This document shows, piece by piece, positions 44,937-53,175 of a DNA stretch of 64,000 nt; position 1 is the stretch's first letter; every line of letters begins with the position of its first letter. This DNA is from Rhodovulum sp. PH10. Lineage in GTDB: Bacteria; Pseudomonadota; Alphaproteobacteria; Rhizobiales; Xanthobacteraceae. Below the pieces are notes generated by a model. It saw only the letters and a list, made by a program, of their open reading frames with translations. It made no database searches and had not been told where the DNA came from. The stretch spans positions 1-64,000 of the forward strand of contig NZ_AKZI01000001.1 of assembly GCF_000293785.1 (NCBI RefSeq). The letters run 5' to 3'. The translations under genes and the position numbers were made by a program.

Positions 44937-46499
44937 ATGCCGCTCGATGAAGAACTTCGGTCGAATCTCTCGGCCCGCCGCGACAAGATCGTGGCCGCGG
45001 GCGGGCCACGCAAGACCAAGGAGCGGCACGACAAGGGCCTGATGACCGCCCGCGAGCGGATCGAGGGGCTCTGCCAGGAGGGCACCTTCCAGGAATACGG
45101 CGCCCATGTGCGCCACGGCTGCACCTCGTTCGGGATGTCGGAGGTCGAGATCCCGGCGGACGGCGTGGTGGTCGGCACCGGCTTCGTCGAGAACCGGCAG
45201 ATCGCCGTGTTCAGCCAGGACTTCACGGTGGTCGGCGGCACGCTCGGCAAGATGCACGGCCGCAAGATCGTGTGGGCGCAGGACTACGCCACCAAGAACG
45301 GCTGCCCGCTGGTCGGCTTCAAGGATTCCGGCGGCGCCCGTATCCAGGAGGGCATCGACGCCCTGTCCGGCTACGGCGAGGTGTTCTACCGCAACGTCAA
45401 CCTGTCCGGCGTGGTGCCGCAGATCGCCATCATCGCCGGCCCGTGCGCCGGCGGCGCCTCCTACTCTCCCGCGCTGATGGACTTCATCATCATGACGCGG
45501 ACCAACGCCCAGATGTTCATCACCGGGCCGCAGGTCATCAAGACCGTGTCGGGCCGCGACGTCAGCATGGACGAGGTCGGCGGCGCCGAGATGCACGCCG
45601 CGGTGAGCGGCAACGTCCACCTGCTCGCCGACGACGACGCGCACGCCATCGCGCTGACCCGCAAGCTGCTCTCCTACCTGCCGAGCAACAACACCGAGGA
45701 CCCGCCGCACGCGCCCTATCCGGACCTCGACCTGAGCCCCGATCCGGAGATCGACCGGCTGGTCCGCTCGGACGCCTCCGACCCGATGGACATGCACGGC
45801 ATCGTCAAGCGCGTGCTGGACGACGGCGAGCTGTTCGAGATCCACACCAACTTCGCCAAGAACTTGATCGTCGGCTTCGGCCGCCTGCAGGGTCTGGTGG
45901 TCGGCGTGCTCGCCAACAACTCGATGGAGAAGGCCGGCTGCCTCGACATCGACTCCTCCGACAAGGGCGCGCGCTTCATCCGCTTCTGCAACGCCTTCAA
46001 CATCCCGATCGTCACCTTCGTCGACGTCCCGGGCTTCCTGCCGGGGGTCGACCAGGAGCGCGGCGGCATCATCCGGCACGGCGCGAAGATGCTGTTCGCC
46101 TATTCCTCCGCGACGGTGCCGAAGCTGACGGTGGTGACCCGCAAGGCCTATGGCGGCTCCTATCTGGCGATGTGCAGCCAGGAGATGGGCGCCGACGTGG
46201 TGTTCGCCTGGCCGACCGCGCAGATCGCCGTGATGGGCGCCGAGGGCGCCGTCAACATCCTCTACAACAAGGAGCTGAAGGCGATCGACGACGGCGCCGC
46301 CAAGCAGGCCAAGCGCAAGGAGTTCGTCGAGCACTACAAGGCCGAGTTCGCCTCGCCCTATCTCGCCGCCGCCCGCGGCTACATCACCGACGTGATCGAG
46401 CCGGAGACCACCCGCGCGGTGCTCTCGCTCGCGCTGCGCAAGCTGCTCGGCAAGCGCGAGCTGCGTCCCGCCAAGAAGCACGGGCTGATCCCGCTCTGA
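44937..46499 (+). CDS. mmdA: Methylmalonyl-CoA decarboxylase carboxyltransferase (alpha) subunit
   Basis: The 520-residue protein is an acyl-CoA carboxyltransferase of the MmdA/PccB family. Oxyanion-hole blocks are GPCAGGASYSPALMDF (near 162-177) and KAYGGSYLAMCSQEMG (near 402-417). The family also includes propionyl-CoA carboxylase beta, so the sequence alone does not fix the reaction. The downstream OadB/OadG-type membrane genes and free biotin carriers, and no biotin carboxylase, point to decarboxylase use: transfer of CO2 from (S)-methylmalonyl-CoA to biotin. Start ATG 44937 has a strong Shine-Dalgarno (GAAGGAGGGG). Confidence 0.88.
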   Translation: MPLDEELRSNLSARRDKIVAAGGPRKTKERHDKGLMTARERIEGLCQEGTFQEYGAHVRHGCTSFGMSEVEIPADGVVVGTGFVENRQIAVFSQDFTVVGGTLGKMHGRKIVWAQDYATKNGCPLVGFKDSGGARIQEGIDALSGYGEVFYRNVNLSGVVPQIAIIAGPCAGGASYSPALMDFIIMTRTNAQMFITGPQVIKTVSGRDVSMDEVGGAEMHAAVSGNVHLLADDDAHAIALTRKLLSYLPSNNTEDPPHAPYPDLDLSPDPEIDRLVRSDASDPMDMHGIVKRVLDDGELFEIHTNFAKNLIVGFGRLQGLVVGVLANNSMEKAGCLDIDSSDKGARFIRFCNAFNIPIVTFVDVPGFLPGVDQERGGIIRHGAKMLFAYSSATVPKLTVVTRKAYGGSYLAMCSQEMGADVVFAWPTAQIAVMGAEGAVNILYNKELKAIDDGAAKQAKRKEFVEHYKAEFASPYLAAARGYITDVIEPETTRAVLSLALRKLLGKRELRPAKKHGLIPL

Positions 46500-46532
46500 G
46501 CGGGCGAGCGCGGCGCACGGAGGCCCGTCCCG

Positions 46533-46727
46533 ATGTCCCACCACCCCTTCCCCGGCCTGCCGCCGTGGTCGGGGGTGGTGCGTCGGCACGCCGGTGCGGC
46601 CCGCCTCGAGCCGTGCGACATGCGCGGTCGCGACGCCGGGCCTGGTCCGGCGTCCGGGCCGTCCGGTCGTGACGGACCCTGCAAGACCCAGTTTCACTCC
46701 GTCGCCACGGGGACGACACCACCATGA
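46533..46727 (+). CDS. Possible 64-residue protein between mmdA and first biotin carrier
   Basis: An ATG at 46533 has a GGAGG site nine bases in front, and the TGA at 46725-46727 overlaps the start of the biotin carrier gene (ATGATGA). The predicted product is Pro/Gly/Arg-rich with two Cys and no known family. It does not look like the small epsilon subunit (MmdE) of the Veillonella enzyme. The spacing signals are good, but there is no homology support. Confidence 0.3.
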   Translation: MSHHPFPGLPPWSGVVRRHAGAARLEPCDMRGRDAGPGPASGPSGRDGPCKTQFHSVATGTTPP

Positions 46728-47143
46728 TGAGACATCTGCGGATCACCATCGACGGGCGGCCTTACGACGTCGTCGTCGAGGACGTCACCGACGCCGCCGG
46801 CGGCAGCTCCACCGTGCCGGTGCAGACGCCGAACGCCCCGGCGCCGGTCGGCCGGCCGCCGGCCTCCACGCCGATCGCCGGCACCGGCGCGGCGGGCGCC
46901 GTCTCCCATCCGACGCCGGCCGCCGGCGGACCGGACGACCGCACCGCGCCGCTCGCCGGCGTCGTGCTGGAGATCAACGTCGCGATCGGCGACGAGGTGG
47001 CGATCGACGATCCGCTGGTGATCCTCGAGGCGATGAAGATGAAGACCGTGATCGGCGCCCACAAGGCGGGCACCGTCTCGGCCATCCACGTCAAGGCGGG
47101 CGACTCGGTCGATTCCGAGCAGCCGCTGGTGACGATCTCTTGA
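46724..47143 (+). CDS. mmdC: Biotin carrier protein 1 (MmdC-like)
   Basis: The 139-residue protein has a conserved N-terminal part (MMRHLRITIDGRPYDVVVED), a Pro/Ala/Thr linker, and a biotinyl domain at about residues 73-139. The biotinylated Lys is in ILEAMKMKT near residue 104. It carries CO2 from the carboxyltransferase subunit to the membrane pump. A second very similar gene is at 48938; the C-terminal 65 residues share 49 identities. Start codon options are 46724 and 46727. Confidence 0.92.
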   Translation: MMRHLRITIDGRPYDVVVEDVTDAAGGSSTVPVQTPNAPAPVGRPPASTPIAGTGAAGAVSHPTPAAGGPDDRTAPLAGVVLEINVAIGDEVAIDDPLVILEAMKMKTVIGAHKAGTVSAIHVKAGDSVDSEQPLVTIS

Positions 47144-47258
47144 GGCGGAGCACGCGCGTGACCGGCGCAGACGACGCACGCCGGCCGGGCGGCCGGCGGA
47201 AACGGATCTCGCTTCCGTCCGGCCCGGCACGGACGACGCGGAGATCGGGAGCAGATCG

Positions 47259-47639
47259 ATGAACGAGACCTTGAGCTACGGCCTGTCCGTCGGCTTTTTC
47301 GCTTACGGCATGATGATCGTGATCGCCGGCCTGTGCGCCGTGCTGATCAGAGTGATCGTGACGGTGCTGGCCAAGACTTCCAAGGCCCCCGCCAAGGCTT
47401 CCTCCAAGGCGCCCGCTCCGGCGGCACCGAAGCCCGCCGCGGCCGCTCGTGCCGCACCGGCGGTACCGGTGCCGGGCTCCGCGGTCGACGACGGCGTGAT
47501 CGTCGCGGTGATCACCGCCGCGGTGCATGCCGCCCTCGGCGCCGGGCACCGCATCGTCCATCTCGAGGAGGCCTCGCACTCCGCCTGGACGCGCGACATC
47601 CGCGCGCGCCACCACACCTCGCACTCCCCCCATCGTTGA
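47259..47639 (+). CDS. OadG/MmdD-like small membrane subunit
   Basis: The 126-residue protein has one N-terminal membrane helix (residues 13-40), a ~35-residue Ala/Pro/Lys linker, and a C-terminal domain with VVITAAVHAALG-type helix and HSAWTRDIRARHHTSH. This is the OadG_2/MmdD plan; the family's small subunit holds the pump and carboxyltransferase together. It is encoded between the first biotin carrier and the pump subunit. Confidence 0.88.
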   Translation: MNETLSYGLSVGFFAYGMMIVIAGLCAVLIRVIVTVLAKTSKAPAKASSKAPAPAAPKPAAAARAAPAVPVPGSAVDDGVIVAVITAAVHAALGAGHRIVHLEEASHSAWTRDIRARHHTSHSPHR

Positions 47640-47682
47640 GCCCGTCGCGACCGACCAGCCCATCCAGAAAGAAGCTTTCGCC

Positions 47683-48894
47683 ATGAGCGAATTCCACATT
47701 CTCGACCTCTTCCAGGGCCTGGCGACGCTCGCGGCCGCCGAGCCGCACATCATCATCGGTCGCATCTTCCTGATGGGGCTCGGGCTGCTGCTGATCTATC
47801 TCGGCCACAAGGGCGTGCTCGAAGCGCTCCTGATGGTGCCGATGGGTCTCGGCATGGCGACCGTGAATGCCGGCGTGCTGTTCTTCCCCGGCGGCAAGAC
47901 CGGCACCCTGTTCCTCGATCCGCTCGCGAGCGGCACCGACCAGGTGATGACGCAGCTCCAGATCAACTGGCTGCAACCGATCTACACCTTCGCCTTCTCG
48001 AACGGCCTGATCGCCTGCCTGGTGTTTCTCGGCATCGGCACGCTGCTCGACGTCGGCTACGTGATGCAGCGGCCGTTCCGCTCGATGTTCCTGGCGATCT
48101 GCGGCGAGCTCGGCACGCTGGTGGCGTTCCCGATCGGCATGCTGATGGGCCTGCCGGCGCACGAGGCGGCGGCGACCGCGACGATCGGCGGCGCCGACGG
48201 CCCGATGGTGCTGTTCGCCTCGCTGATCCTGGCGCCGGAGATCTTCGTCCCGATCACCGTGGTCGGTTATCTCTATCTCGGCCTCACCTATGGCGGGTAT
48301 CCGTACCTCATCAAGGCGGTGGTGCCGAAGAAGATGCGCGCGGTGCAGATGCCGAACGAGCCCACCCGGCCGATCTCGGCCGGCGAGAAGATGGTGTTCG
48401 CGGTGGTGGCGTGCCTGCTGCTCTCGCTGCTCTTTCCGGTCGCGGCGCCGCTGTTCCTGGCGCTGTTCCTCGGCGTGATCGTGCGCGAGAGCGGGCTCAA
48501 CTACTTCTACGACCTGTTCTCCAACCAGATCCTGTACGGCGCGACCTTCTTCCTCGGGCTGGTGCTCGGCGTCTTGTGCGAGGCGAGCACCATTCTCGAC
48601 CCGAAGGTGCTGATCCTGCTGGTGCTCGGCATCCTGGCGCTGACCATCTCGGCGCTCGGCGGCCTGTTCGGCGGCATGGTGCTGTACTGGCTGTCGGGCG
48701 GAAAATACAACCCGGTGATCGGCATCGCCGCCGTGTCGTGCGTCCCGACCACCGCCAAGGTGGCGCAGAAGGTGGTCACCGCGGCGAACAAGAACGCGAT
48801 CATCCTGCCGCACGCGCTCGGCGCGAACGTGAGCGGCGTCATCACCTCCGCGATCTTCGCGGCGGTGCTCATCACGCTGCTGCGGCAAGGCTGA
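47683..48894 (+). CDS. mmdB: Na+-translocating decarboxylase pump (beta) subunit
   Basis: The 403-residue membrane protein is homologous to OadB/MmdB/GcdB. It has about nine to eleven membrane helices. Two ion-site blocks known from OadB are conserved: GGADGPMVLFAS with Asp172, and GANVSGVITSAI with Asn382. It decarboxylates carboxybiotin and in characterised members exports Na+. Na+ specificity here is inferred from those conserved residues. It lies 44 bases after the OadG-like gene. Confidence 0.93.
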   Translation: MSEFHILDLFQGLATLAAAEPHIIIGRIFLMGLGLLLIYLGHKGVLEALLMVPMGLGMATVNAGVLFFPGGKTGTLFLDPLASGTDQVMTQLQINWLQPIYTFAFSNGLIACLVFLGIGTLLDVGYVMQRPFRSMFLAICGELGTLVAFPIGMLMGLPAHEAAATATIGGADGPMVLFASLILAPEIFVPITVVGYLYLGLTYGGYPYLIKAVVPKKMRAVQMPNEPTRPISAGEKMVFAVVACLLLSLLFPVAAPLFLALFLGVIVRESGLNYFYDLFSNQILYGATFFLGLVLGVLCEASTILDPKVLILLVLGILALTISALGGLFGGMVLYWLSGGKYNPVIGIAAVSCVPTTAKVAQKVVTAANKNAIILPHALGANVSGVITSAIFAAVLITLLRQG

Positions 48895-48937
48895 GCGTCG
48901 CCCGGAAAAGCAACAAACGACGTTCGGGAAAAGAACC

Positions 48938-49363
48938 ATGATGAAACACCTGCGGATCACGGTCGAAGGGCGCGTCTACGACGTCGTCGTCGAGGACGTC
49001 GGCGAGAGCGGCAGCCCCGCCGTCGGCCACTCTCCTGCACCTGCCCCGGTGGCAGCCCCCGCCCCGGTCGCGGCGCGGCCCGCCGCTCCGGCTCCGGCCG
49101 CCCCTGCGGCGTCGGCTCCCGCCGCCAGCGGCAACGGCCCGAGCGGCGGCCCGGGCGACCGCGGCGCGCCGCTCGCCGGCGTGGTGCTCGAGGTGAGCGT
49201 GAAGGTCGGCGACACCGTCGCGGTCGACGATCCGGTGGTCGTGCTCGAGGCAATGAAGATGAAGACGGTGATCGGCGCCCACATGGCCGGCACCGTGACC
49301 GGCGTGCACGTCAAGGCGGGCGACGCGGTCGACGCCGAGCAGCCGCTGATCACCATCGGATGA
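48938..49363 (+). CDS. Biotin carrier protein 2, paralogue of the first
   Basis: The 141-residue protein repeats the plan of the first carrier: an N-terminal MMKHLRITVEGRVYDVVVED, a longer Ala/Pro-rich linker, and a biotinyl domain with VLEAMKMKT near residue 106. It is the last gene of the operon and is followed by a strong terminator. Having both carriers at the two ends of the membrane-subunit block suggests either a gene duplication or different partners. Confidence 0.92.
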   Translation: MMKHLRITVEGRVYDVVVEDVGESGSPAVGHSPAPAPVAAPAPVAARPAAPAPAAPAASAPAASGNGPSGGPGDRGAPLAGVVLEVSVKVGDTVAVDDPVVVLEAMKMKTVIGAHMAGTVTGVHVKAGDAVDAEQPLITIG

Positions 49364-49390
49364 CGCACGCCGAGCCTTTGGACGAACCGA

Positions 49391-49422
49391 CGCCCCGGCC
49401 GCACGGCCGGGGCGTTTTTTCT
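49391..49422 (+). terminator. Rho-independent terminator of the mmd operon
   Basis: Perfect 10-base arms CGCCCCGGCC (49391-49400) and GGCCGGGGCG (49405-49414) around GCAC, then TTTTTT. It acts on the plus strand only; the minus-strand hyf-like operon ending at 49464 has no T-run here. Confidence 0.92.
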
Positions 49423-49463
49423 TCGGTTTCGATGCCTCGCCGGCTTCGACGCCTCGTCGGGCG

Positions 49464-49988
49464 TCAGCGCGTCGCGCTCGCGCGCTCGACCAGCGCGATC
49501 AGGCCGGACAGGAGGTCGAGCGGCCGCGGCGGGCAGCCTTTTATGCAAAGGTCGACCGGCAGCACCGCCGAGACCGCGCCGACCACCGCATCGCTCTCGC
49601 GAAACACGCCGCAGCCGCAGCCGCAATCGCCGACCGCCACCACGAATTTCGGATCCGGCATCGCCGCAAAGGTGCGCTCGAGCGCGACCTTCATGTTGTG
49701 CGTCACCGGACCGGTGACCATCAGCACGTCGGCGTGGCGCGGCGAGGCGACGAATTTGAGGCCGAACCGCTCGCAGTCGTAGACCGCGTTGTTCAGCGCA
49801 TGGATCTCGAGCTCGCAGCCGTTGCACGAGCCGGCATCGACCTCGCGGATCGTCAGCGAGCGCCCGTAGATCTTCCGCACCCGCGCCTCGAGCGCGAGCC
49901 CGACCTCGGCGAGCGCCGCTTCGCCCGGCGCCGGCGCCTGCGTGGTGACGGGTTTTGCGAACAGCGATTTCAGCAGAAGCGTGCGCAT
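49464..49988 (-). CDS. HyfI/NuoB-like iron-sulfur subunit
   Basis: The 174-residue protein is of the NuoB/HyfI/HycG family. It contains SCNGCE (Cys55, Cys58), GPVT and KGCPPRP (Cys152), expected ligands of a single [4Fe-4S] cluster, and an unusual GDCGCGCG (Cys122, 124, 126) where relatives usually have one cysteine. It would be the last electron-transfer subunit facing the large subunit. It lies at the end of the operon. Confidence 0.9.
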   Translation of the reverse strand: MRTLLLKSLFAKPVTTQAPAPGEAALAEVGLALEARVRKIYGRSLTIREVDAGSCNGCELEIHALNNAVYDCERFGLKFVASPRHADVLMVTGPVTHNMKVALERTFAAMPDPKFVVAVGDCGCGCGVFRESDAVVGAVSAVLPVDLCIKGCPPRPLDLLSGLIALVERASATR

Positions 49989-50010
49989 GGCGGCCTCGAT
50001 GCGGCACCGT

Positions 50011-51528
50011 TCACAGATCCGCTCCGGCGTACGAGCAATTGAACGACTTGTTGCACAGTGGGAAGTCGGCGACGATATTGTTCTCGATCGCGGCTTCCAG
50101 CAGCGGCCATTGGAACCACGAGGCGTCGCGCACGTGACAGCGGCCGATCGCGCCGCCCGGCAGCACGCGCAGCCACACCAGCAGGTCGCCGCGGAACGCT
50201 TCCGCCACCGCCATGCCCTCGCACGGCGCCGAGATGTCCGGAAGCTCGGCGACGAGCGGCCCGTCCGGCAGCTCGACCAGCCAGCCGCGGATCAGCGCCA
50301 GCGAGGTCGCGATCTCGCGGATGCGAATTCGGATGCGCGCATCGACGTCGCCCGCGGTCAGCACCGGCACGTCGAGCGTCTCCGGCTCGTAGGGCGCATG
50401 AGCGAGATCGCGTCGGGCATCGAAGTCGCGCGCGGAGGCGCGTCCGACCGGCCCGCCGGCGGCGAAGCGCACGGCGAGATCGGCGGCGAGAATGCCGGTG
50501 CCGCAGGTGCGGTCCTGGATCGACGGGGTGTCCTCGTAGAGCCGGACGATCTCGGCAAAGGCCGGCTCGATCGCGTCGAGCGTGGTCGTGATCAGATGCG
50601 CGGCCTCGCGCGAGACATCGTGGGAGACACCGCCGGGAACGATGCGGTCCATCATCAGCCGATGCCCGAACGCCGCGCCGCAGGCGGCCAACACCTTCTC
50701 GCGAAAAATGCCGCAATGGGCGAGCGCGATGGCGAACGCCGCATCGTTGCAGATCGCGCCGACGTCGCCGAGGTGATTGGCAACCCGCTCGAACTCGGCC
50801 ATCACCCCGCGGATGATCTGCGCACGCGGCGGCGCCGCGATGCCGAGCGCGGCCTCGACAGCGCGGGCGAAGGCAAAGCTCGCGGCGACGGTGGAATCGC
50901 CCGACACCCGCGCCACCACCTTTGCGGCCCGCGCGATCGAGACGTTCGTGGTGAGAGCGTCGACGCCGCGATGGACGTAGCCGAGCCGCTCCTCGAGCCG
51001 GGCGACGATCTCGCCGTTGGCGGTGAAGCGGAAATGGCCGGGCTCGATGATGCCGGCATGCACCGGGCCGACCGGGATCTCGTGCAAGCCCTCGCCGATC
51101 ACCGGCAGCGTCGCATAATCCGCCGGATCGCGCAGCGGCGCTGTTTTGCGCGCGCCGAGCGGAGCAGCAAATCCCCAGGCGCCGTGATCGAGCCAGGGAC
51201 GCAGGTCGGGCGCCCCCTCCGGGACGTATCCGAACAGATCGTGCACCGCGCGTTCGAGCCTGATCGCCGGCGCATGCCACCGCCCGACCGAGGGGAAGCG
51301 CTCGTTCACCACCGGCGTGGAGACGATGCGCGGCGCCTCGCCGAGCGGACGCAGCGCGAGATGAACGATGCCCTCTTCCGCCCACAGCGAGAGGAGATCG
51401 ATGCCGCCCTCGCCCATCGCCTGCGCGACGCGGGCGAACACGTCCGCACGCACGGTGTAGCGCGGCCACGGGCGGGAATTCGGCTCGGCCGCGGTTCCAG
51501 CAATCAGACCTTGTATACGATCCGCCAT
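50011..51528 (-). CDS. HyfG-like large subunit without the NiFe cysteines
   Basis: The 505-residue protein fuses a NuoC-like domain (residues ~1-150) to a NuoD/NiFe large-subunit-like domain. The first NiFe motif RVCGxC of group 4 hydrogenases reads RVSGDS (Ser209, Ser212), and the C-terminus has PLCNKSFNCSYAG instead of the second CxxC (Cys492 and Cys498 are six apart). No nickel-iron site can form in the normal way. The fold and partners resemble Ehr complexes. The start at 51528 (MADRIQ) fits the family. Confidence 0.9.
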   Translation of the reverse strand: MADRIQGLIAGTAAEPNSRPWPRYTVRADVFARVAQAMGEGGIDLLSLWAEEGIVHLALRPLGEAPRIVSTPVVNERFPSVGRWHAPAIRLERAVHDLFGYVPEGAPDLRPWLDHGAWGFAAPLGARKTAPLRDPADYATLPVIGEGLHEIPVGPVHAGIIEPGHFRFTANGEIVARLEERLGYVHRGVDALTTNVSIARAAKVVARVSGDSTVAASFAFARAVEAALGIAAPPRAQIIRGVMAEFERVANHLGDVGAICNDAAFAIALAHCGIFREKVLAACGAAFGHRLMMDRIVPGGVSHDVSREAAHLITTTLDAIEPAFAEIVRLYEDTPSIQDRTCGTGILAADLAVRFAAGGPVGRASARDFDARRDLAHAPYEPETLDVPVLTAGDVDARIRIRIREIATSLALIRGWLVELPDGPLVAELPDISAPCEGMAVAEAFRGDLLVWLRVLPGGAIGRCHVRDASWFQWPLLEAAIENNIVADFPLCNKSFNCSYAGADL

Positions 51529-51533
51529 CGCCG

Positions 51534-52994
51534 TCACCCCAGCAGAGCCGCGACGCTGCGGAACCAGCGCACCAGCGGATCGGGCAGCCACAGGCCGGCG
51601 GCGAAGGCGAGCGCGAGATGCACGAACAGCGGGATCGCCGAGGCTTTCACGGCATCCGATTTTCCGGTCGGCGCGCCGAAGATCAGGCCCTGCATCCGCA
51701 TCACCAGCGCGCCGAGCGCGAGGATCACGCCGGCGACCAGAATTACGGTGAGCACCGGGTGGCGCGAGACCGACGCCGACACCAGCAGAAACTCGCTGGT
51801 GAAGACGCCGAACGGCGGCAGCCCGACGATGCCGATCACGCCCAGCGCGAGCCCGACCGCGAGCATCGGATGCGTCACCGACAGGCCGGAGATGTCGGCG
51901 ATGCGCTGCGTGCCTTTTGCCTGCACGACGTGGCCGACCGCAAAGAAGATCGCCGACTTGATCAGCGAGTGCATCGTCATGTGCAAGAGGCCGGCGAAAT
52001 TCGCGAGCGGCCCGCCGAGGCCGAAGGCGAAGGCGGCAATGCCCATGTGCTCGATCGAGGAATAGGCGAACAGCCGCTTGATGTCGCGCCGGCGATAGAG
52101 CATCAGCGCGGCGAAGACGAGGCTGGCGAGGCCGAGCGTCATCAGGATGGCGCCGACGTCGATCGCGTGCAGATTGCCGGCGACCACCATCTTGAAGCGC
52201 AGCAGCGCATAGAGCGCGACGTTGAGGAGGAGGCCCGACAGCACCGCGGAGATCGGCGTCGGGCCTTCGGCGTGCGCATCGGGCAGCCAGGCGTGGAACG
52301 GCGCGAGGCCGGCTTTGGTGCCGTAGCCGACCAGCAGAAACACGAAGGCGAGCGACAGGAGCTTGGAGTCGAGCGCGCCGGCGTTTTTCGCGATCTCGTC
52401 CCACGCCATCGCCGGAACGCCGGTGCCGACCACGCTCGACGCCACCATGTAGACGAGGATGGTGCCGAAGAAGGCGAGGCCGATGCCGACGCTGCCGAGG
52501 ATGAAGTATTTCCACGCCGCCTCGATCGCGGCCTCGGTGCGATAGATGCCGACCATCATCACGGTGGCGAGCGTGGCGCCTTCGACGCCGACCCACATCA
52601 AACCGATATTGTTGGCGACCAGCGCGAGGTTCATCGCCGCCATCATCGCCTGATACATCGCGTGATAGAAGCGCACGAAAGCGGGCGTGAGATGGCCGGT
52701 CTCGATCTCGTGGCCGATATAAGTGGCGCTGTAGACCGAGGTGGTGAAGCCGATGAAGGTCGTCAGCACCACGAAGAAGATGTTGAAGTCGTCGACGATG
52801 AGAAAGTCGCCGCGCTCGCGAGCGGCGGCGAGCAGCGCGAGGCCGGCGGCGAGCGTGAGGCCGGAGGCGATCACGTTGACGATCGCGCTCGCGCGATAGT
52901 TGGGGATCACGACGAGCAGCGGCACCGCGAGCGCCGGGATCACCAGCACCAGCTCGACCGGTGCGAGCGGCAGCGCAGCGAGGAGGGAGGTCAT
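51534..52994 (-). CDS. HyfF-like antiporter-type membrane subunit
   Basis: The 486-residue protein has about fourteen membrane helices and the proton-conducting transporter (NuoN/NuoM/MrpD-like) pattern: NIGLMWVGVEGATL near residues 108-121, GYGTKAGLAPFHAWLPDAH near 220-238, and LFAYSSIEHMGI near 316. Such subunits move H+ or Na+ in complex I-like machines. It is encoded upstream of the HyfG-like gene with only 5 bases between them, so translation is likely coupled. Confidence 0.92.
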   Translation of the reverse strand: MTSLLAALPLAPVELVLVIPALAVPLLVVIPNYRASAIVNVIASGLTLAAGLALLAAARERGDFLIVDDFNIFFVVLTTFIGFTTSVYSATYIGHEIETGHLTPAFVRFYHAMYQAMMAAMNLALVANNIGLMWVGVEGATLATVMMVGIYRTEAAIEAAWKYFILGSVGIGLAFFGTILVYMVASSVVGTGVPAMAWDEIAKNAGALDSKLLSLAFVFLLVGYGTKAGLAPFHAWLPDAHAEGPTPISAVLSGLLLNVALYALLRFKMVVAGNLHAIDVGAILMTLGLASLVFAALMLYRRRDIKRLFAYSSIEHMGIAAFAFGLGGPLANFAGLLHMTMHSLIKSAIFFAVGHVVQAKGTQRIADISGLSVTHPMLAVGLALGVIGIVGLPPFGVFTSEFLLVSASVSRHPVLTVILVAGVILALGALVMRMQGLIFGAPTGKSDAVKASAIPLFVHLALAFAAGLWLPDPLVRWFRSVAALLG

Positions 52995-53013
52995 GCCGGC
53001 CTCTCCACACGCT

Positions 53014-53133
53014 CATCTCTCCCCGCCCGCGGGGAGAGATCGGACGGCGCGCAGAAGCGCGGCGTCCGGGTGAGGGGGCGTGCGAGTGACCGAAAGAGCC
53101 CCTCGGCCCTACCCTCTCCCCGCGAGCAGGGAG
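53014..53133. repeat. Pair of CTCTCCCC hairpins inside the hyf-like operon
   Basis: Two members of the CTCTCCCC/GGGGAGAG family lie in the gap between the HyfF-like and HyfE-like genes: CTCTCCCCGCCCGCGGGGAG (53015-53034) and TACCCTCTCCCCGCGAGCAGG onwards (53109-53131). The 180-base gap is unusual inside this otherwise tightly packed operon. Confidence 0.6.
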
Positions 53134-53175
53134 AGGGAGCGCAGGCGCCTCGCCGGATCCGAACGGCGCTCCTCA

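Noticed and set aside
43785-46697. A 970-codon minus-strand open frame
   Set aside because: Its upstream 780 codons are antisense to mmdA. Only the last ~189 codons are the ECF sigma factor.
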